From the IMG/VR virus record IMGVR_UViG_3300023174_000361, positions 1-37,597 of that record: a stretch of 37,597 nt of DNA; one strand, 5' to 3'. The stretch is from a virus. The position numbers were made by a program, and so were the translations under genes. Positions within the stretch are counted from its first letter, which is position 1. The number at the start of each line of letters is the position of its first letter. Below, piece after piece: positions 1 to 8,944 of the stretch. Below the pieces are notes generated by a model. The model did not search any database. It was not told the origin of the DNA and worked only from the letters and a program-made list of their open reading frames with translations.

Positions 1-480
1 CCGTAGGTCCTTGGTTGCCTTGAAAACCTTGTGCGCCTACTGTTCCTTGTAATCCGGTAGGTCCTTGATTGCCCTGTGCTCCTGTTGTACCCTGAAGACC
101 AGTTGGTCCTTGGTTACCTTGTGGTCCGGTGATGCCTTGTAAACCCGTAGGGCCTTGATTACCCTGAAATCCTGTAGAACCTTGTAAACCCGTAGGTCCT
201 TGGTTGCCTTGAAAACCTTGTGCGCCTACTGTTCCTTGTAATCCGGTAGGTCCTTGATTGCCCTGTGCTCCTGTTGTACCCTGAAGACCAGTTGGTCCTT
301 GGTTACCTTGTGGTCCTTGGTTTCCTTGTGCCCCGGTGATGCCTTGTAAACCCGTAGGGCCTTGATTACCCTGAAATCCTGTAGAACCTTGTAAACCCGT
401 AGGTCCTTGGTTTCCTTGTGGGCCTTGGTTTCCTTGCAGACCTTGAGAACCTTTAAAATTTCCTTTATCTCCTTTAGGTC
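1..480 (-). repeat. Gly-X-Y (collagen-like) coding repeat array, left edge
   Basis: The coding array has long near-identical units. The block starting at base 1 recurs at 190 (189 bases, 21 Gly-X-Y triplets) and again at 397 (207 bases, 23 triplets). The longer unit differs by an 18-base insertion, exactly two triplets. The reading frame is preserved throughout. A GNFK step near the start of the array interrupts the triplet register by one residue. Confidence 0.85.
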
Positions 481-2812
481 CTTTTTCTCCACCTCCAGCA
501 ATAGAAACAAAACCCTTAAAACACTCTCCAAAAGTTATTTCTATTGTATTTTCATCTATTGCTGTATAATTTTCAGGAATAACTGATTTTCCATCAAAAG
601 AATAAATAGTAAAAACAGGATATTGAATACCAGTTCCATGAGACACAACAATTGTGTTACAGCTATTTAAGGAGCCTGTAAATACTGTATCCCCAAGTTC
701 ACCTTTTGATCCGCTTATTCCTTTAAGTCCTGCGTCTCCTTTATCTCCCTTGGGTCCTTTCTCTCCTTTTCCTCCTTTAGCGGATGAGCTAGCTATTAAA
801 TTCTGAAAAGCAGGACTATTATTGTATGTATTTATTAGTAATTGCTCATCTATTGTAACGTCTATATTTACTTTTACTCCATAAACAGTAGTTGAAAAAT
901 TTGCTGATATCCCAAGAGCATTTAAAAATTCTATTTCAAAAATGTATTCAGTATCTATTTTAGAAATTGGTAAATTATCTAAGGGGATGTCTAAACAAAA
1001 TTCATTAGGAGTTCCTCCATCAGATGCAGATGGAAATATATCTATGTCAGCTAAGTTCCATTCTCCGGAAACAATTATAAAATTAGGTTTTATGTTTGCT
1101 TCGGAAGTTGCTTTAAAAGTAAAAGTCTTTTTAATTTCCGATTTTCCATTACCTCCTATTAATGAACCTAAAAAAGTACCGAAAGAATTTTTTTCTGTAT
1201 TTGTTATAGGAGTCGATGAATTTGACTGATTTATTGATAAGGGTAAAGTTTCTAGATTTGGACCTTGAACATATATATCAAGTTGAGGAGTTTTACCATT
1301 TGTATCTTTCTCTGAAAATGCAGATACTTGAACAGTATATTCAGTGTTAGGTACTGATTTAGTTAAAAAATTATCTTTTACAGAAATATTTACTACCTCA
1401 TTGTTTTGTTTATTGTGCTGTACAGCTAGTGAGTTTATTATATTAGAGCTATCTGCTGTGGTTGTTATTCCTCCGCCACCTAAGTTTATGTAGGAAGTAT
1501 CCTGCTTCCTAAATTTGTTAATATCAAAATAAGATGATATATCAGAGTTATCTTTTATATTACCTATTTTATGCTCTTCTACGCCCCCTTTGTTTGAAAA
1601 ATCATAAGCTGATGAATCTGTTAATTTACTAGTCTGTGGAATTTTAAACTCGCCTAAACTAACAGGAGTACCCAGCCCTCCGGCAGCTTTTGCGGAAACC
1701 TTTACTCGATCAACATCTCCGGATATTGGTTTAGCATTTTTTATACATATTTTTGCATATCCCGTCTTTTTCTGTCCATCTGTTGTAGAAGGGCTATCAA
1801 AATAATCTACGCATATGTTAGAGGAATCAAATTGAGTAACATATATTTCTCCTGACTCTTTCTTTTTGTTTACGTATGACTCTCTATAATAAAATTGTTT
1901 ATCTACCTTTATTTGAGTATTGCTTATAACTTCTACAATTGTTGCGGTATAGGTTGGAGCTGTCGGAGAATATCCGGAAGGTAAATCTCCAGGTAGGTAT
2001 TTTGATATATCAGGAGTAAGTGTAATGGTACCCTTCTCCATTTCTTTTTTAAATGGTGCACCTGTATTTGCTACTATTGTACTTAAATTATTAGCTCCCG
2101 AAATTACAGAAAAGTTACCAGAATTAGCTAAGCTTCCCGAAGAATTTACAGTGGGTATAGATTCTATTGGATTTCCTTCATATATAGAAGGTATATTTGA
2201 AGAAAAATTAGGAGAATAATTGGAAGGAGGGGTTGATGATATATAAGATAAACTAACAGAGTGACAACTGCCTGTAGCTCTACTTCCTGAAAAATTTCTA
2301 AAAGCTCTAGTAATAGGAGTTAAATCTACTTTTGGAGGGGTCGGATATTTTATATCTCCTATTGTTTTTTTAGTATTGTTACATAGTATTTTACCTACCC
2401 ATATAATGTTAGGAGAAAATGTATTAGTAACTACTCTATTTCTTAAAACATCAAAATTAGCTGTTCCGGCTATATATATTTCACAATTACCTATAGGAGT
2501 TTTATCACTTATTGTTATTGTTATTATAGCGGAATTCCCTGCGCCAGAGGCATTTTTTATATCATGAGGAATTAAATTACCTTCTGAATCATATACTTCT
2601 ACATATATTTGAGTTCCTTTTACTAAATTAGTAGTAGGATTTACTCCTATTTCATTAGATCCTTTTAAAAATTCAGATGGTAAAGATAATCCAAAATAAT
2701 TGGAACTTAAGGCATCACCATCAAAAAGAGTAAATTCATTAATGTAGCTCTTTATACCAGAACTAGTTAATTTAGAATTTTCATTGTTAGGCGATGTTAT
2801 TCCAGAAGCCAT
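1..2812 (-). CDS. Large collagen-like virion adhesin / tail fibre (partial, C-terminus beyond window)
   Basis: This open frame starts at ATG 2812, three bases after the stop of the Mre11-Rad50 fusion gene, and is still open at base 1 after about 937 codons. Residues 1 to about 675 are a Ser/Thr/Asn-rich, probably beta-structured region that I do not recognise. Near residues 677-704 comes a short collagen-like stretch ([11 protein letters not shown]), then a beta module of about 65 residues containing [11 protein letters not shown] and [12 protein letters not shown]. From about residue 773 a Gln-rich Gly-X-Y array (GPTGLQG, GNQGPQG) runs to the edge. The same beta module flanked by collagen occurs twice in the plus-strand gene starting at 32152. 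The probable role is a trimeric, virion-attached receptor-binding fibre with its tip encoded beyond the window. Function is inferred from architecture; the specific family is unknown. Confidence 0.8.
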   Translation of the reverse strand, partial: MASGITSPNNENSKLTSSGIKSYINEFTLFDGDALSSNYFGLSLPSEFLKGSNEIGVNPTTNLVKGTQIYVEVYDSEGNLIPHDIKNASGAGNSAIITITISDKTPIGNCEIYIAGTANFDVLRNRVVTNTFSPNIIWVGKILCNNTKKTIGDIKYPTPPKVDLTPITRAFRNFSGSRATGSCHSVSLSYISSTPPSNYSPNFSSNIPSIYEGNPIESIPTVNSSGSLANSGNFSVISGANNLSTIVANTGAPFKKEMEKGTITLTPDISKYLPGDLPSGYSPTAPTYTATIVEVISNTQIKVDKQFYYRESYVNKKKESGEIYVTQFDSSNICVDYFDSPSTTDGQKKTGYAKICIKNAKPISGDVDRVKVSAKAAGGLGTPVSLGEFKIPQTSKLTDSSAYDFSNKGGVEEHKIGNIKDNSDISSYFDINKFRKQDTSYINLGGGGITTTADSSNIINSLAVQHNKQNNEVVNISVKDNFLTKSVPNTEYTVQVSAFSEKDTNGKTPQLDIYVQGPNLETLPLSINQSNSSTPITNTEKNSFGTFLGSLIGGNGKSEIKKTFTFKATSEANIKPNFIIVSGEWNLADIDIFPSASDGGTPNEFCLDIPLDNLPISKIDTEYIFEIEFLNALGISANFSTTVYGVKVNIDVTIDEQLLINTYNNSPAFQNLIASSSAKGGKGEKGPKGDKGDAGLKGISGSKGELGDTVFTGSLNSCNTIVVSHGTGIQYPVFTIYSFDGKSVIPENYTAIDENTIEITFGECFKGFVSIAGGGEKGPKGDKGNFKGSQGLQGNQGPQGNQGPTGLQGSTGFQGNQGPTGLQGITGAQGNQGPQGNQGPTGLQGTTGAQGNQGPTGLQGTVGAQGFQGNQGPTGLQGSTGFQGNQGPTGLQGITGPQGNQGPTGLQGTTGAQGNQGPTGLQGTVGAQGFQGNQGPT

Positions 2813-2815
2813 TTA

Positions 2816-5800
2816 TTATGATATTAATTGAGATCGTCCGTTATCCTTTACAATAAATAGTTCTTTTGATACATAATCTTTAACAACATCTAAATGAGAT
2901 ATACATAATATGAATCTAAAATATGATGTTAGCTCTTCCAAGAATAATCCTACATTTGCTATGTTATCAGAATCTAGCACACCAAAACCTTCATCTATAA
3001 AAAAGAAATCAGGCTTAGGCAAGACAGTAACATGATTTAAGGCTGCTCTTATTGCTAACGAAGATATAAATCTTTCCATCCCGGAAGCTAGTGATAGAGG
3101 CCATTTTGTACCATTAGTGTAGCAAATAAACACTTCCAAAGTTTTATCAGATAACTCAAATTGAACATTAAAAGAAGCCACATTTTTTAAAGCGTCATTA
3201 ACAACATTCTCTAGTATAGGTAAATAGTTTTTTATTATATACAAAGGAACTCCGTCTCTTCTTGTAGCTTTCTCAAAGACAAAATAATTATTATAAGTAA
3301 CAGTAGCGTCTTTGTGATTTTTTATATTTTCTTTTGTTTCTTTTATCCTTAATTCCGTATTTTCTATTGTATTCTTGTGACCTCCTATAGAATAAGCTAG
3401 TTGATATATTTTGCTATCAATTTCTTTCTTTTGTTTCTCTAAATCAAAAATATCAGATTCTATTTGACTGTTTTTGATTTCAACATCTTTATACTTGTCT
3501 TGATTTTCTAATTTTTGTGCATAATCAGATAGTAAATTATTTGACAAATCTATTTTTTCTTTTACGACATTTGCGGAATTTTCTAAATTACTTAGGTTTG
3601 ATTTTAGTGTATCTATTTCGCTTTTTGCGTTAACATGCTTTTTATAATTAGAATCTAAAATTTCATAGGACTTTATCTCTTCTAAAATGGAATTCTTAGT
3701 ATTTTGTAGATTACTTAAATTTTCTTTAAGTGATGGTAGTTGTTTTTTTGCTAATTCTCCATCTAATGCGTACTTATTATTTTTAACGCAATAAGAACAG
3801 TTGGGGTCGTATTCATAATCTTTTAAGTAAGCTATCAATTTATCTTTAGCTTTGATATCTAAATCAAGTGCAGTAATATCTTTTTCAATTTTTTGTAAGT
3901 TAATTCTAGTGCTTGATAAAATATCGGAAACATCTTCAACAATACCCATAGATTCTAAATCGGATAATTTATTTTTAAGCACATTTCTAGCCTCTAGGAA
4001 AGACTTTCTCTTATCATCTAGTATTGATTTATAGTTATTGTTGTTTCGTGTCTCCTCTTCGATTTTTGTGGCATAGTTAATATTATCTTTCGGATATGAT
4101 ATTATGCCTTTTCTTTTTTCATCTATTGCCCCTGTTAGTATTTCTAATTCAATTTTAGTGGACGCAAGACTTTTTTCTAAGTCTTGTAGTTTTACTTTTT
4201 CTTCAGCATAATTATTTTGTAGTTCTGTGAGTTTTTCGTTATACTTTTGTTTTTGATGAGACTCAATTTCGTATTTTAATTGTTTTAATTTTTCTTTAGA
4301 AGTGTCATTCAACTTTTCAAAAATATCAATATCAAAATACTTGTACAGTAAATCCTTTTTATCCTTTTGTGTTTTGTCAATGAAATCAGATTTATTATGT
4401 TGATCATACATTGTTATAAGCATGAAATTCTCATAACTTCCTAAGTATTTTCTAATATTATCATTTGTTTCATATCTTTGTTCTCCATTTAATGAGGTTC
4501 CGTCCTCCTTATAAAAATTAACAGTTACTTTAACTTTACCGTCTTTTCCTTTTTTACCATGTCGTTCAATAAAATAAGATTCTCCTGCTACAGAAAACTC
4601 TAATTTAGAAGAAAAAAATGTAGAAGATGTATTTAAAACTTCTGCTCCGGAGCTAGTTTTACTACATTTATCAAAGATGCAATAAGTCATAGCGTCTAGT
4701 AATGTTGATTTACCGGATGCATTAGGAGAAAATAATCCAACTAATCCTCCTAATTCTCCTAAATTAAATGTGTTATTTTCGCCGTAAGAAAACATATTAG
4801 AAAAGAAAAATCTAAGAGGTTTCCATGTTACGCCTATAAATTCGGAAGCATCTTCTATTTCTAGCGAAGCATTTCTATGAATATCTAGAAATTTATCTTT
4901 TTGATATTCTTGCTTTAGTACGTCTTCTATATAATTTTCTAGTATAATTTGTCTTCTATCAAAATCTCTAATACTGCTTTCTTTTTCTAAATCTACATGC
5001 TCTTTTCCGGAATCAATTATAAATTTTGTTATTTTTGGTTTTTTTATTCTAAGTACGTTATATCTTTTTTCTAGTTCCAAGCAAAAAGAATCAATAAAAT
5101 CTTGAGTACAATTTTCCGCGGTGATAGCAACATTAAGATTATAAGGTAAATCTCCAGGTATTTTTTCAGCTACTTTATCATTCTTCAATTTAAATGTGTA
5201 GAATCCATGAGATGATGCTATTTTAATGAATTCACTTTTTTTAGCATTTAAGTCCCATTCTATAATTCCATGATTTAAGTCTTCTCCGAAATTTTGTTGA
5301 ATGAGACTTGATGGATATGCAGCTGTTTTTTCTAAGTTTAAATATTGATGTTTATGAATGTCTCCTAATAAAATATAATCATAATCTTCATGTTCTAATA
5401 CATCTAAATAATTTCCTTCTAATAAATATCCGTATGCAGTAGCTGAATTTTTGACCGGTCCATGATATAGTAATATTTTTGTTCCATCATGTTTTATAGA
5501 TTTTGCGGGGATTACATTATCAATTTTATCTTTAACATGTAATAAACTAAATGCTATTTGTTCATATTGATATACATTTGTCTTATTTAAAAAATATAAT
5601 GTAGGTAAATTTAAACTGTTTATGATGGGAGTTAATGCATCTAATCTTGTTTTATTATTTAGATTTAAGTCATGATTTCCTAATATTACTATGGTAGGAA
5701 GCATGTTACATAATGTAGATAATAGATTAGATACTACTGAGAATAATTCTGGAGACATGTTTGTTTTTGAATGTACTATATCCCCGCCCAAAAATATAAT

Positions 5801-5950
5801 GGAATTAGGCGTCATTCTCTCCTCAATGATTTTATACAATTTATCAAAAACTTCTATGTATTCCTCATGCCTTTGATAATTATAAACATGAATGTCTGAA
5901 ATATGAAAAATTTTATCAACTCTATTTCCTGTATTTTTTAATAAAATCAT
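2816..5950 (-). CDS. Single-chain Mre11-Rad50 (SbcD-SbcC, T4 gp47-gp46-like) recombination nuclease
   Basis: This 1044-residue protein carries both subunits of the end-processing nuclease normally made from two genes. Residues 1-300 are a Mre11/SbcD metallophosphoesterase with all expected metal ligands: D19/H21 in SDIH, G56-D57, GNHD at 91-94, H163 in YHGP, and GDIHKH at 196-201. Residues about 376-470 hold the Rad50 N-lobe with Walker A SPNASGKST (408-416). Two long coiled coils flank a zinc hook, C718-S-Y-C721. The C-lobe has an ABC signature near 954-960 (LASGMERF), Walker B with D986-E987 (FFFIDEGF) and an H-loop (CISH). In T4 the gp46/gp47 complex resects DNA ends for recombination-dependent replication. 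The start overlaps the primase stop by four bases, so translation is probably coupled. Domain calls are secure; the consequences of fusion are inferred. Confidence 0.96.
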   Translation of the reverse strand: MILLKNTGNRVDKIFHISDIHVYNYQRHEEYIEVFDKLYKIIEERMTPNSIIFLGGDIVHSKTNMSPELFSVVSNLLSTLCNMLPTIVILGNHDLNLNNKTRLDALTPIINSLNLPTLYFLNKTNVYQYEQIAFSLLHVKDKIDNVIPAKSIKHDGTKILLYHGPVKNSATAYGYLLEGNYLDVLEHEDYDYILLGDIHKHQYLNLEKTAAYPSSLIQQNFGEDLNHGIIEWDLNAKKSEFIKIASSHGFYTFKLKNDKVAEKIPGDLPYNLNVAITAENCTQDFIDSFCLELEKRYNVLRIKKPKITKFIIDSGKEHVDLEKESSIRDFDRRQIILENYIEDVLKQEYQKDKFLDIHRNASLEIEDASEFIGVTWKPLRFFFSNMFSYGENNTFNLGELGGLVGLFSPNASGKSTLLDAMTYCIFDKCSKTSSGAEVLNTSSTFFSSKLEFSVAGESYFIERHGKKGKDGKVKVTVNFYKEDGTSLNGEQRYETNDNIRKYLGSYENFMLITMYDQHNKSDFIDKTQKDKKDLLYKYFDIDIFEKLNDTSKEKLKQLKYEIESHQKQKYNEKLTELQNNYAEEKVKLQDLEKSLASTKIELEILTGAIDEKRKGIISYPKDNINYATKIEEETRNNNNYKSILDDKRKSFLEARNVLKNKLSDLESMGIVEDVSDILSSTRINLQKIEKDITALDLDIKAKDKLIAYLKDYEYDPNCSYCVKNNKYALDGELAKKQLPSLKENLSNLQNTKNSILEEIKSYEILDSNYKKHVNAKSEIDTLKSNLSNLENSANVVKEKIDLSNNLLSDYAQKLENQDKYKDVEIKNSQIESDIFDLEKQKKEIDSKIYQLAYSIGGHKNTIENTELRIKETKENIKNHKDATVTYNNYFVFEKATRRDGVPLYIIKNYLPILENVVNDALKNVASFNVQFELSDKTLEVFICYTNGTKWPLSLASGMERFISSLAIRAALNHVTVLPKPDFFFIDEGFGVLDSDNIANVGLFLEELTSYFRFILCISHLDVVKDYVSKELFIVKDNGRSQLIS

Positions 5951-6855
5951 AGTAAATATGTTATTGCCGAATATTCATCAATTTCGACAGATTCATTAAT
6001 AGAATTCCATGTATTTATATAACCAAAATCAGATGGATCTTGAGTTCCGCAATCTACAAATCTAGTTTTTATGCCTAAAGCATTTAATTCTATACAATAC
6101 TTAATTGCTTGTTTTTTCTTATCAGGGTCAATTACAACATATACCATAGGAGTCTCTTCCATTAGTAACCTGTGTTTTAGTTTTTCTGATATAATACTGC
6201 CTGTTAAATATGTTACATTTCTTTTTACCGACAAACTATCAAAAAAACCTTCTACTATAACTAGAGGAAATTTAAAATCTAAAAAAAACTCGTTAATTAT
6301 GATATCATTTATTTTTACCGGAGCACCTAAATATTTGTACATAGACATACCCGTAAAATCTCTACCTTCAAAAAAATTAAGAAAACCATTTTTATCATAA
6401 GAAGGCAGAATTATCCTTCCTGCATATTTTCCTGATAAGCAATATCCTATTTTATGTTTTATTACATCAGACATTGTTAAAGAAGGTTTTTCCCTACGCA
6501 AAAAATTTATAACATCTTTATTAGGCTTACTAGATAGAGAAATATATTCATCTGGCAATTTTAAAATAGATTGATTATCATTTATATTAATATCATCTTT
6601 TATTTTATAATACTCTAATACATTTTTTAATTGATTTATTTGACTACTAGATGCTCCACATTTATGAAATAATGTAGATAAACTACGACCTTTAGTTTCG
6701 CATATCCAACAATGATATTTCTGATTAGTCAAATTAATACTAAGCTTTTTTTTGTGGTGATTACAAAAAGGACAATGGAAAACTGTGTCAAATTTTCCGG
6801 CAGAATCAGAAGAGCCGAGAACTTCCTCTAAAACAGATAATAATCTAAAACGCAT
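5947..6855 (-). CDS. DnaG-type DNA primase (T4 gp61-like role)
   Basis: The 302-residue protein begins with a CHC2-type zinc-binding domain with two CxxC pairs (C28-P-F-C31 and C49-W-I-C52) for template recognition. A primase core follows, with RIILPSYDKNG at 147-157. A TOPRIM fold then supplies the catalytic acidic residues: E202 in VIVEGFFD and D243-P-D245 in VVIDPDKK. It would make RNA primers for lagging-strand synthesis. No helicase domain follows, so it is a stand-alone primase. I chose ATG 6855 because it sits four bases after the resolvase stop with an A-rich leader. An in-frame TTG at 6876 would add seven residues and overlap that gene. The stop overlaps the start of the Mre11-Rad50 fusion. 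Confidence 0.93.
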   Translation of the reverse strand: MRFRLLSVLEEVLGSSDSAGKFDTVFHCPFCNHHKKKLSINLTNQKYHCWICETKGRSLSTLFHKCGASSSQINQLKNVLEYYKIKDDININDNQSILKLPDEYISLSSKPNKDVINFLRREKPSLTMSDVIKHKIGYCLSGKYAGRIILPSYDKNGFLNFFEGRDFTGMSMYKYLGAPVKINDIIINEFFLDFKFPLVIVEGFFDSLSVKRNVTYLTGSIISEKLKHRLLMEETPMVYVVIDPDKKKQAIKYCIELNALGIKTRFVDCGTQDPSDFGYINTWNSINESVEIDEYSAITYLL

Positions 6856-6859
6856 ATAT

Positions 6860-7285
6860 TTATTTTTTTTCTTCAAACCATTGCTTAGGTATAGAATAAG
6901 CAGCCCATTTTATATTATGCTTGTTACACCATTCGGCATATGTAGTTTTTGCACCTTTTGATAATCTAACATGAGGGTCTTGAAATACAATTCTAATGTC
7001 TAAATGAGGATTGCATGATATAATGTCTAACATTTTTTTTCTCTCCTCTAAAGTCCATCTACCCTTAGCTTCTATAATTATATTATTAGGTAACTCAAAA
7101 TCTGCTAGATAAGTTCTAGGTGTTTCTGGTTTTATATATTTTATAACTTTTTTTTCATATAAATCTTTGGGATTAATACCTAATGATCCGGATATTTGAA
7201 GAGCAATAGATTTTTCGAAGTTTGATCTATATCCTTCTTTTTGAGCTAGCCTTGTCTTGAAAGAATTATTAAAAAATCCTGCCAT
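6860..7285 (-). CDS. T7 endonuclease I-type Holliday junction resolvase
   Basis: At 141 residues it is close to the length of T7 gp3 endonuclease I, and the resemblance extends over nearly the whole protein. The PD-(D/E)xK catalytic set is visible: E24, D62 in YLADFELP, and E72/K74 in IIIEAKGRW, followed by ERKK. The C-terminal half has the family-typical LDIRIVFQDP and the TTYAEWCNKHNIKWA segment. These enzymes cleave four-way and branched DNA to resolve recombination intermediates and clean DNA for packaging. T4 itself uses the unrelated endonuclease VII for this, so the gene marks mosaicism. It lies two bases after a virion gene and just before the primase and the Mre11-Rad50 fusion, consistent with a recombination cassette. 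Confidence 0.93.
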   Translation of the reverse strand: MAGFFNNSFKTRLAQKEGYRSNFEKSIALQISGSLGINPKDLYEKKVIKYIKPETPRTYLADFELPNNIIIEAKGRWTLEERKKMLDIISCNPHLDIRIVFQDPHVRLSKGAKTTYAEWCNKHNIKWAAYSIPKQWFEEKK

Positions 7286-7287
7286 AT

Positions 7288-8943
7288 TTAATAATCAAAT
7301 TTTATAATAACATTTAAGTCCACATCATCTCGTTTCTTTATAGCTTGCCCCATTTTACCAATTGCTATAAGCTCATTGTATTTGTTATATAATCCTATAG
7401 TTGTTATATAAGGAGATAAAGAACCTGTAAAAGAATCTAAATACTCCGTACTTTTAACAGTTTTAGTAGATGTAGGGTTTAATGTTAAATTAAAATCACC
7501 TCTTTTAATTCTACATAAAATCTCAAACTCATACAAAGTTAAACTATTTTTGTAATATAACAACCAATTATTATTTAGTAATTCGTGATATTTTTTATCT
7601 AGGCTTGTAATTACTAAATTGCCCGTTCTGTAAAATATATTACCAACCCTATTTGTCTGATAGCATGATACAGATGAAGTATTATATAAACTATTAATAT
7701 TCTGTTGTGTTGCGGCTTTATTATAAAATCTTATTTCATCTATAAGTCCTGTATACCCGCTCCTTCCATCAAAAGAAGATGCTCCAATCATTATATCATT
7801 TACATTAACTGTTTCATTTTTTACATCTGTTCTTGATGCATTTAATGTTCCATCCACATATAATTGAACGTTAGATCCTGTTTTAACTAAGCATACATGA
7901 TGAAAATTATTATCTAATACTGAATTTGAAGATGTAAGATATAGTGTAGATAATCCATCTGATCTACTAAAAGCTAACTTTCCTGGGTGGGGATGAGTGT
8001 GATTTTGAATAGAAAAGTCATAAGGATAATAATCTACAGGGTAATATTTAAATGAGGAAGAAGAAAAAACGTCTGTTACTATTAAATCACCTCTATTTAT
8101 TCTTCTTAATCTACCAAACTCCTCCCTATATAAAATAGATTTTTTATCAATAATAGAGTTTATATTACTATATGTTACGCTTTGAGACACTGGGGCTTTA
8201 AGCCAAAAACTTATAGTAAAATCATCTGCTGATTCAAAACTAACCGCATCAAAATTTTTAGTGTGTATATAACCATCTCCAAAAAAATCAGCAGCTAGCC
8301 CCGTTCTACTTCCGTTTATAGGAATTCCACTAGAATAAGCCACTTGATACGATTTTGATTTTTCTTGTGGTTCTATTACCTCACTTTCATATCTAATGTT
8401 TATATTTTTCTTGTATCCTCTACCGTATCGATAAATTTTATGAGCATCTTGAAAACCCCAATATCCGCAAAGTCTTGATGAATCTAAAAATGAACCCGTA
8501 TTTATATTTTGATCATATAAATTATTATATCCGTCATCTTTTAAATAAATATTGTTATTTAGTCCTCTTAAATATAAAGTAGTTTCTTTTACTTTATCTC
8601 CAAAATTCAAAGATGGTATGGAGATTAAACTAGCAGTTAAAAACAAATTTTTTGTAGTTCTAAATCTATCCCATCCTTCTAGAGAATTAGTCCATCCAAA
8701 ACCTCTTTTATAATATAAGTGATTTATAGATTTATATACTAAGTACTTATAGGAACCATCTGCATTTTTAGGATATGTAACATCTTTTGATGAACTTATA
8801 TGAATAGGAGAATTATAATACAATCCCTGCTGTACTTTATAACCTTGTTTAGAATAACTTGAAGTAAGGATATAATACTCTTTGTTAACCTCAAAAGGAG
8901 CTATATTAAAATCCTCACCTCTTATTGGGGCGAATGTACTCAT
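7288..8943 (-). CDS. Virion structural protein with LamG-like domain and shared C-terminal module
   Basis: This is a 551-residue protein. Residues about 215-407 form a concanavalin/LamG-like jelly roll. Visible landmarks are a GLAADFFGDGYI start, DDFTISFWLKA, FHHVCLVKTGSNVQLYVDGT and a closing GLIDEIRFYNKA. Such domains usually bind glycans or act as spacers on tail appendages. The last 45 residues (PYITTIGLYNKYNELIAIGK, ending FDY) match the C-termini of the next two upstream genes, preceded by an FNLTLNPT element equivalent to FNFSNNPT-type segments there. It is therefore a member of a local paralogous set. It sits between the 1089-residue protein (1-base gap) and the resolvase. A role in the baseplate or tail periphery, possibly polysaccharide binding, is inferred. 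Confidence 0.8.
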   Translation of the reverse strand: MSTFAPIRGEDFNIAPFEVNKEYYILTSSYSKQGYKVQQGLYYNSPIHISSSKDVTYPKNADGSYKYLVYKSINHLYYKRGFGWTNSLEGWDRFRTTKNLFLTASLISIPSLNFGDKVKETTLYLRGLNNNIYLKDDGYNNLYDQNINTGSFLDSSRLCGYWGFQDAHKIYRYGRGYKKNINIRYESEVIEPQEKSKSYQVAYSSGIPINGSRTGLAADFFGDGYIHTKNFDAVSFESADDFTISFWLKAPVSQSVTYSNINSIIDKKSILYREEFGRLRRINRGDLIVTDVFSSSSFKYYPVDYYPYDFSIQNHTHPHPGKLAFSRSDGLSTLYLTSSNSVLDNNFHHVCLVKTGSNVQLYVDGTLNASRTDVKNETVNVNDIMIGASSFDGRSGYTGLIDEIRFYNKAATQQNINSLYNTSSVSCYQTNRVGNIFYRTGNLVITSLDKKYHELLNNNWLLYYKNSLTLYEFEILCRIKRGDFNLTLNPTSTKTVKSTEYLDSFTGSLSPYITTIGLYNKYNELIAIGKMGQAIKKRDDVDLNVIIKFDY

Positions 8944-8944
8944 A

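Noticed and set aside
1-480. Regular direct repeats that could suggest a CRISPR array
   Set aside because: The repeats are in-frame Gly-X-Y codons within an open adhesin gene, with no unique spacers between short palindromic repeats.
226-531. Minus-strand frame of 101 codons overlapping the left adhesin
   Set aside because: It is shifted relative to the Gly-X-Y frame and gives a Lys/Val-rich artefact; the adhesin frame runs through the whole region.
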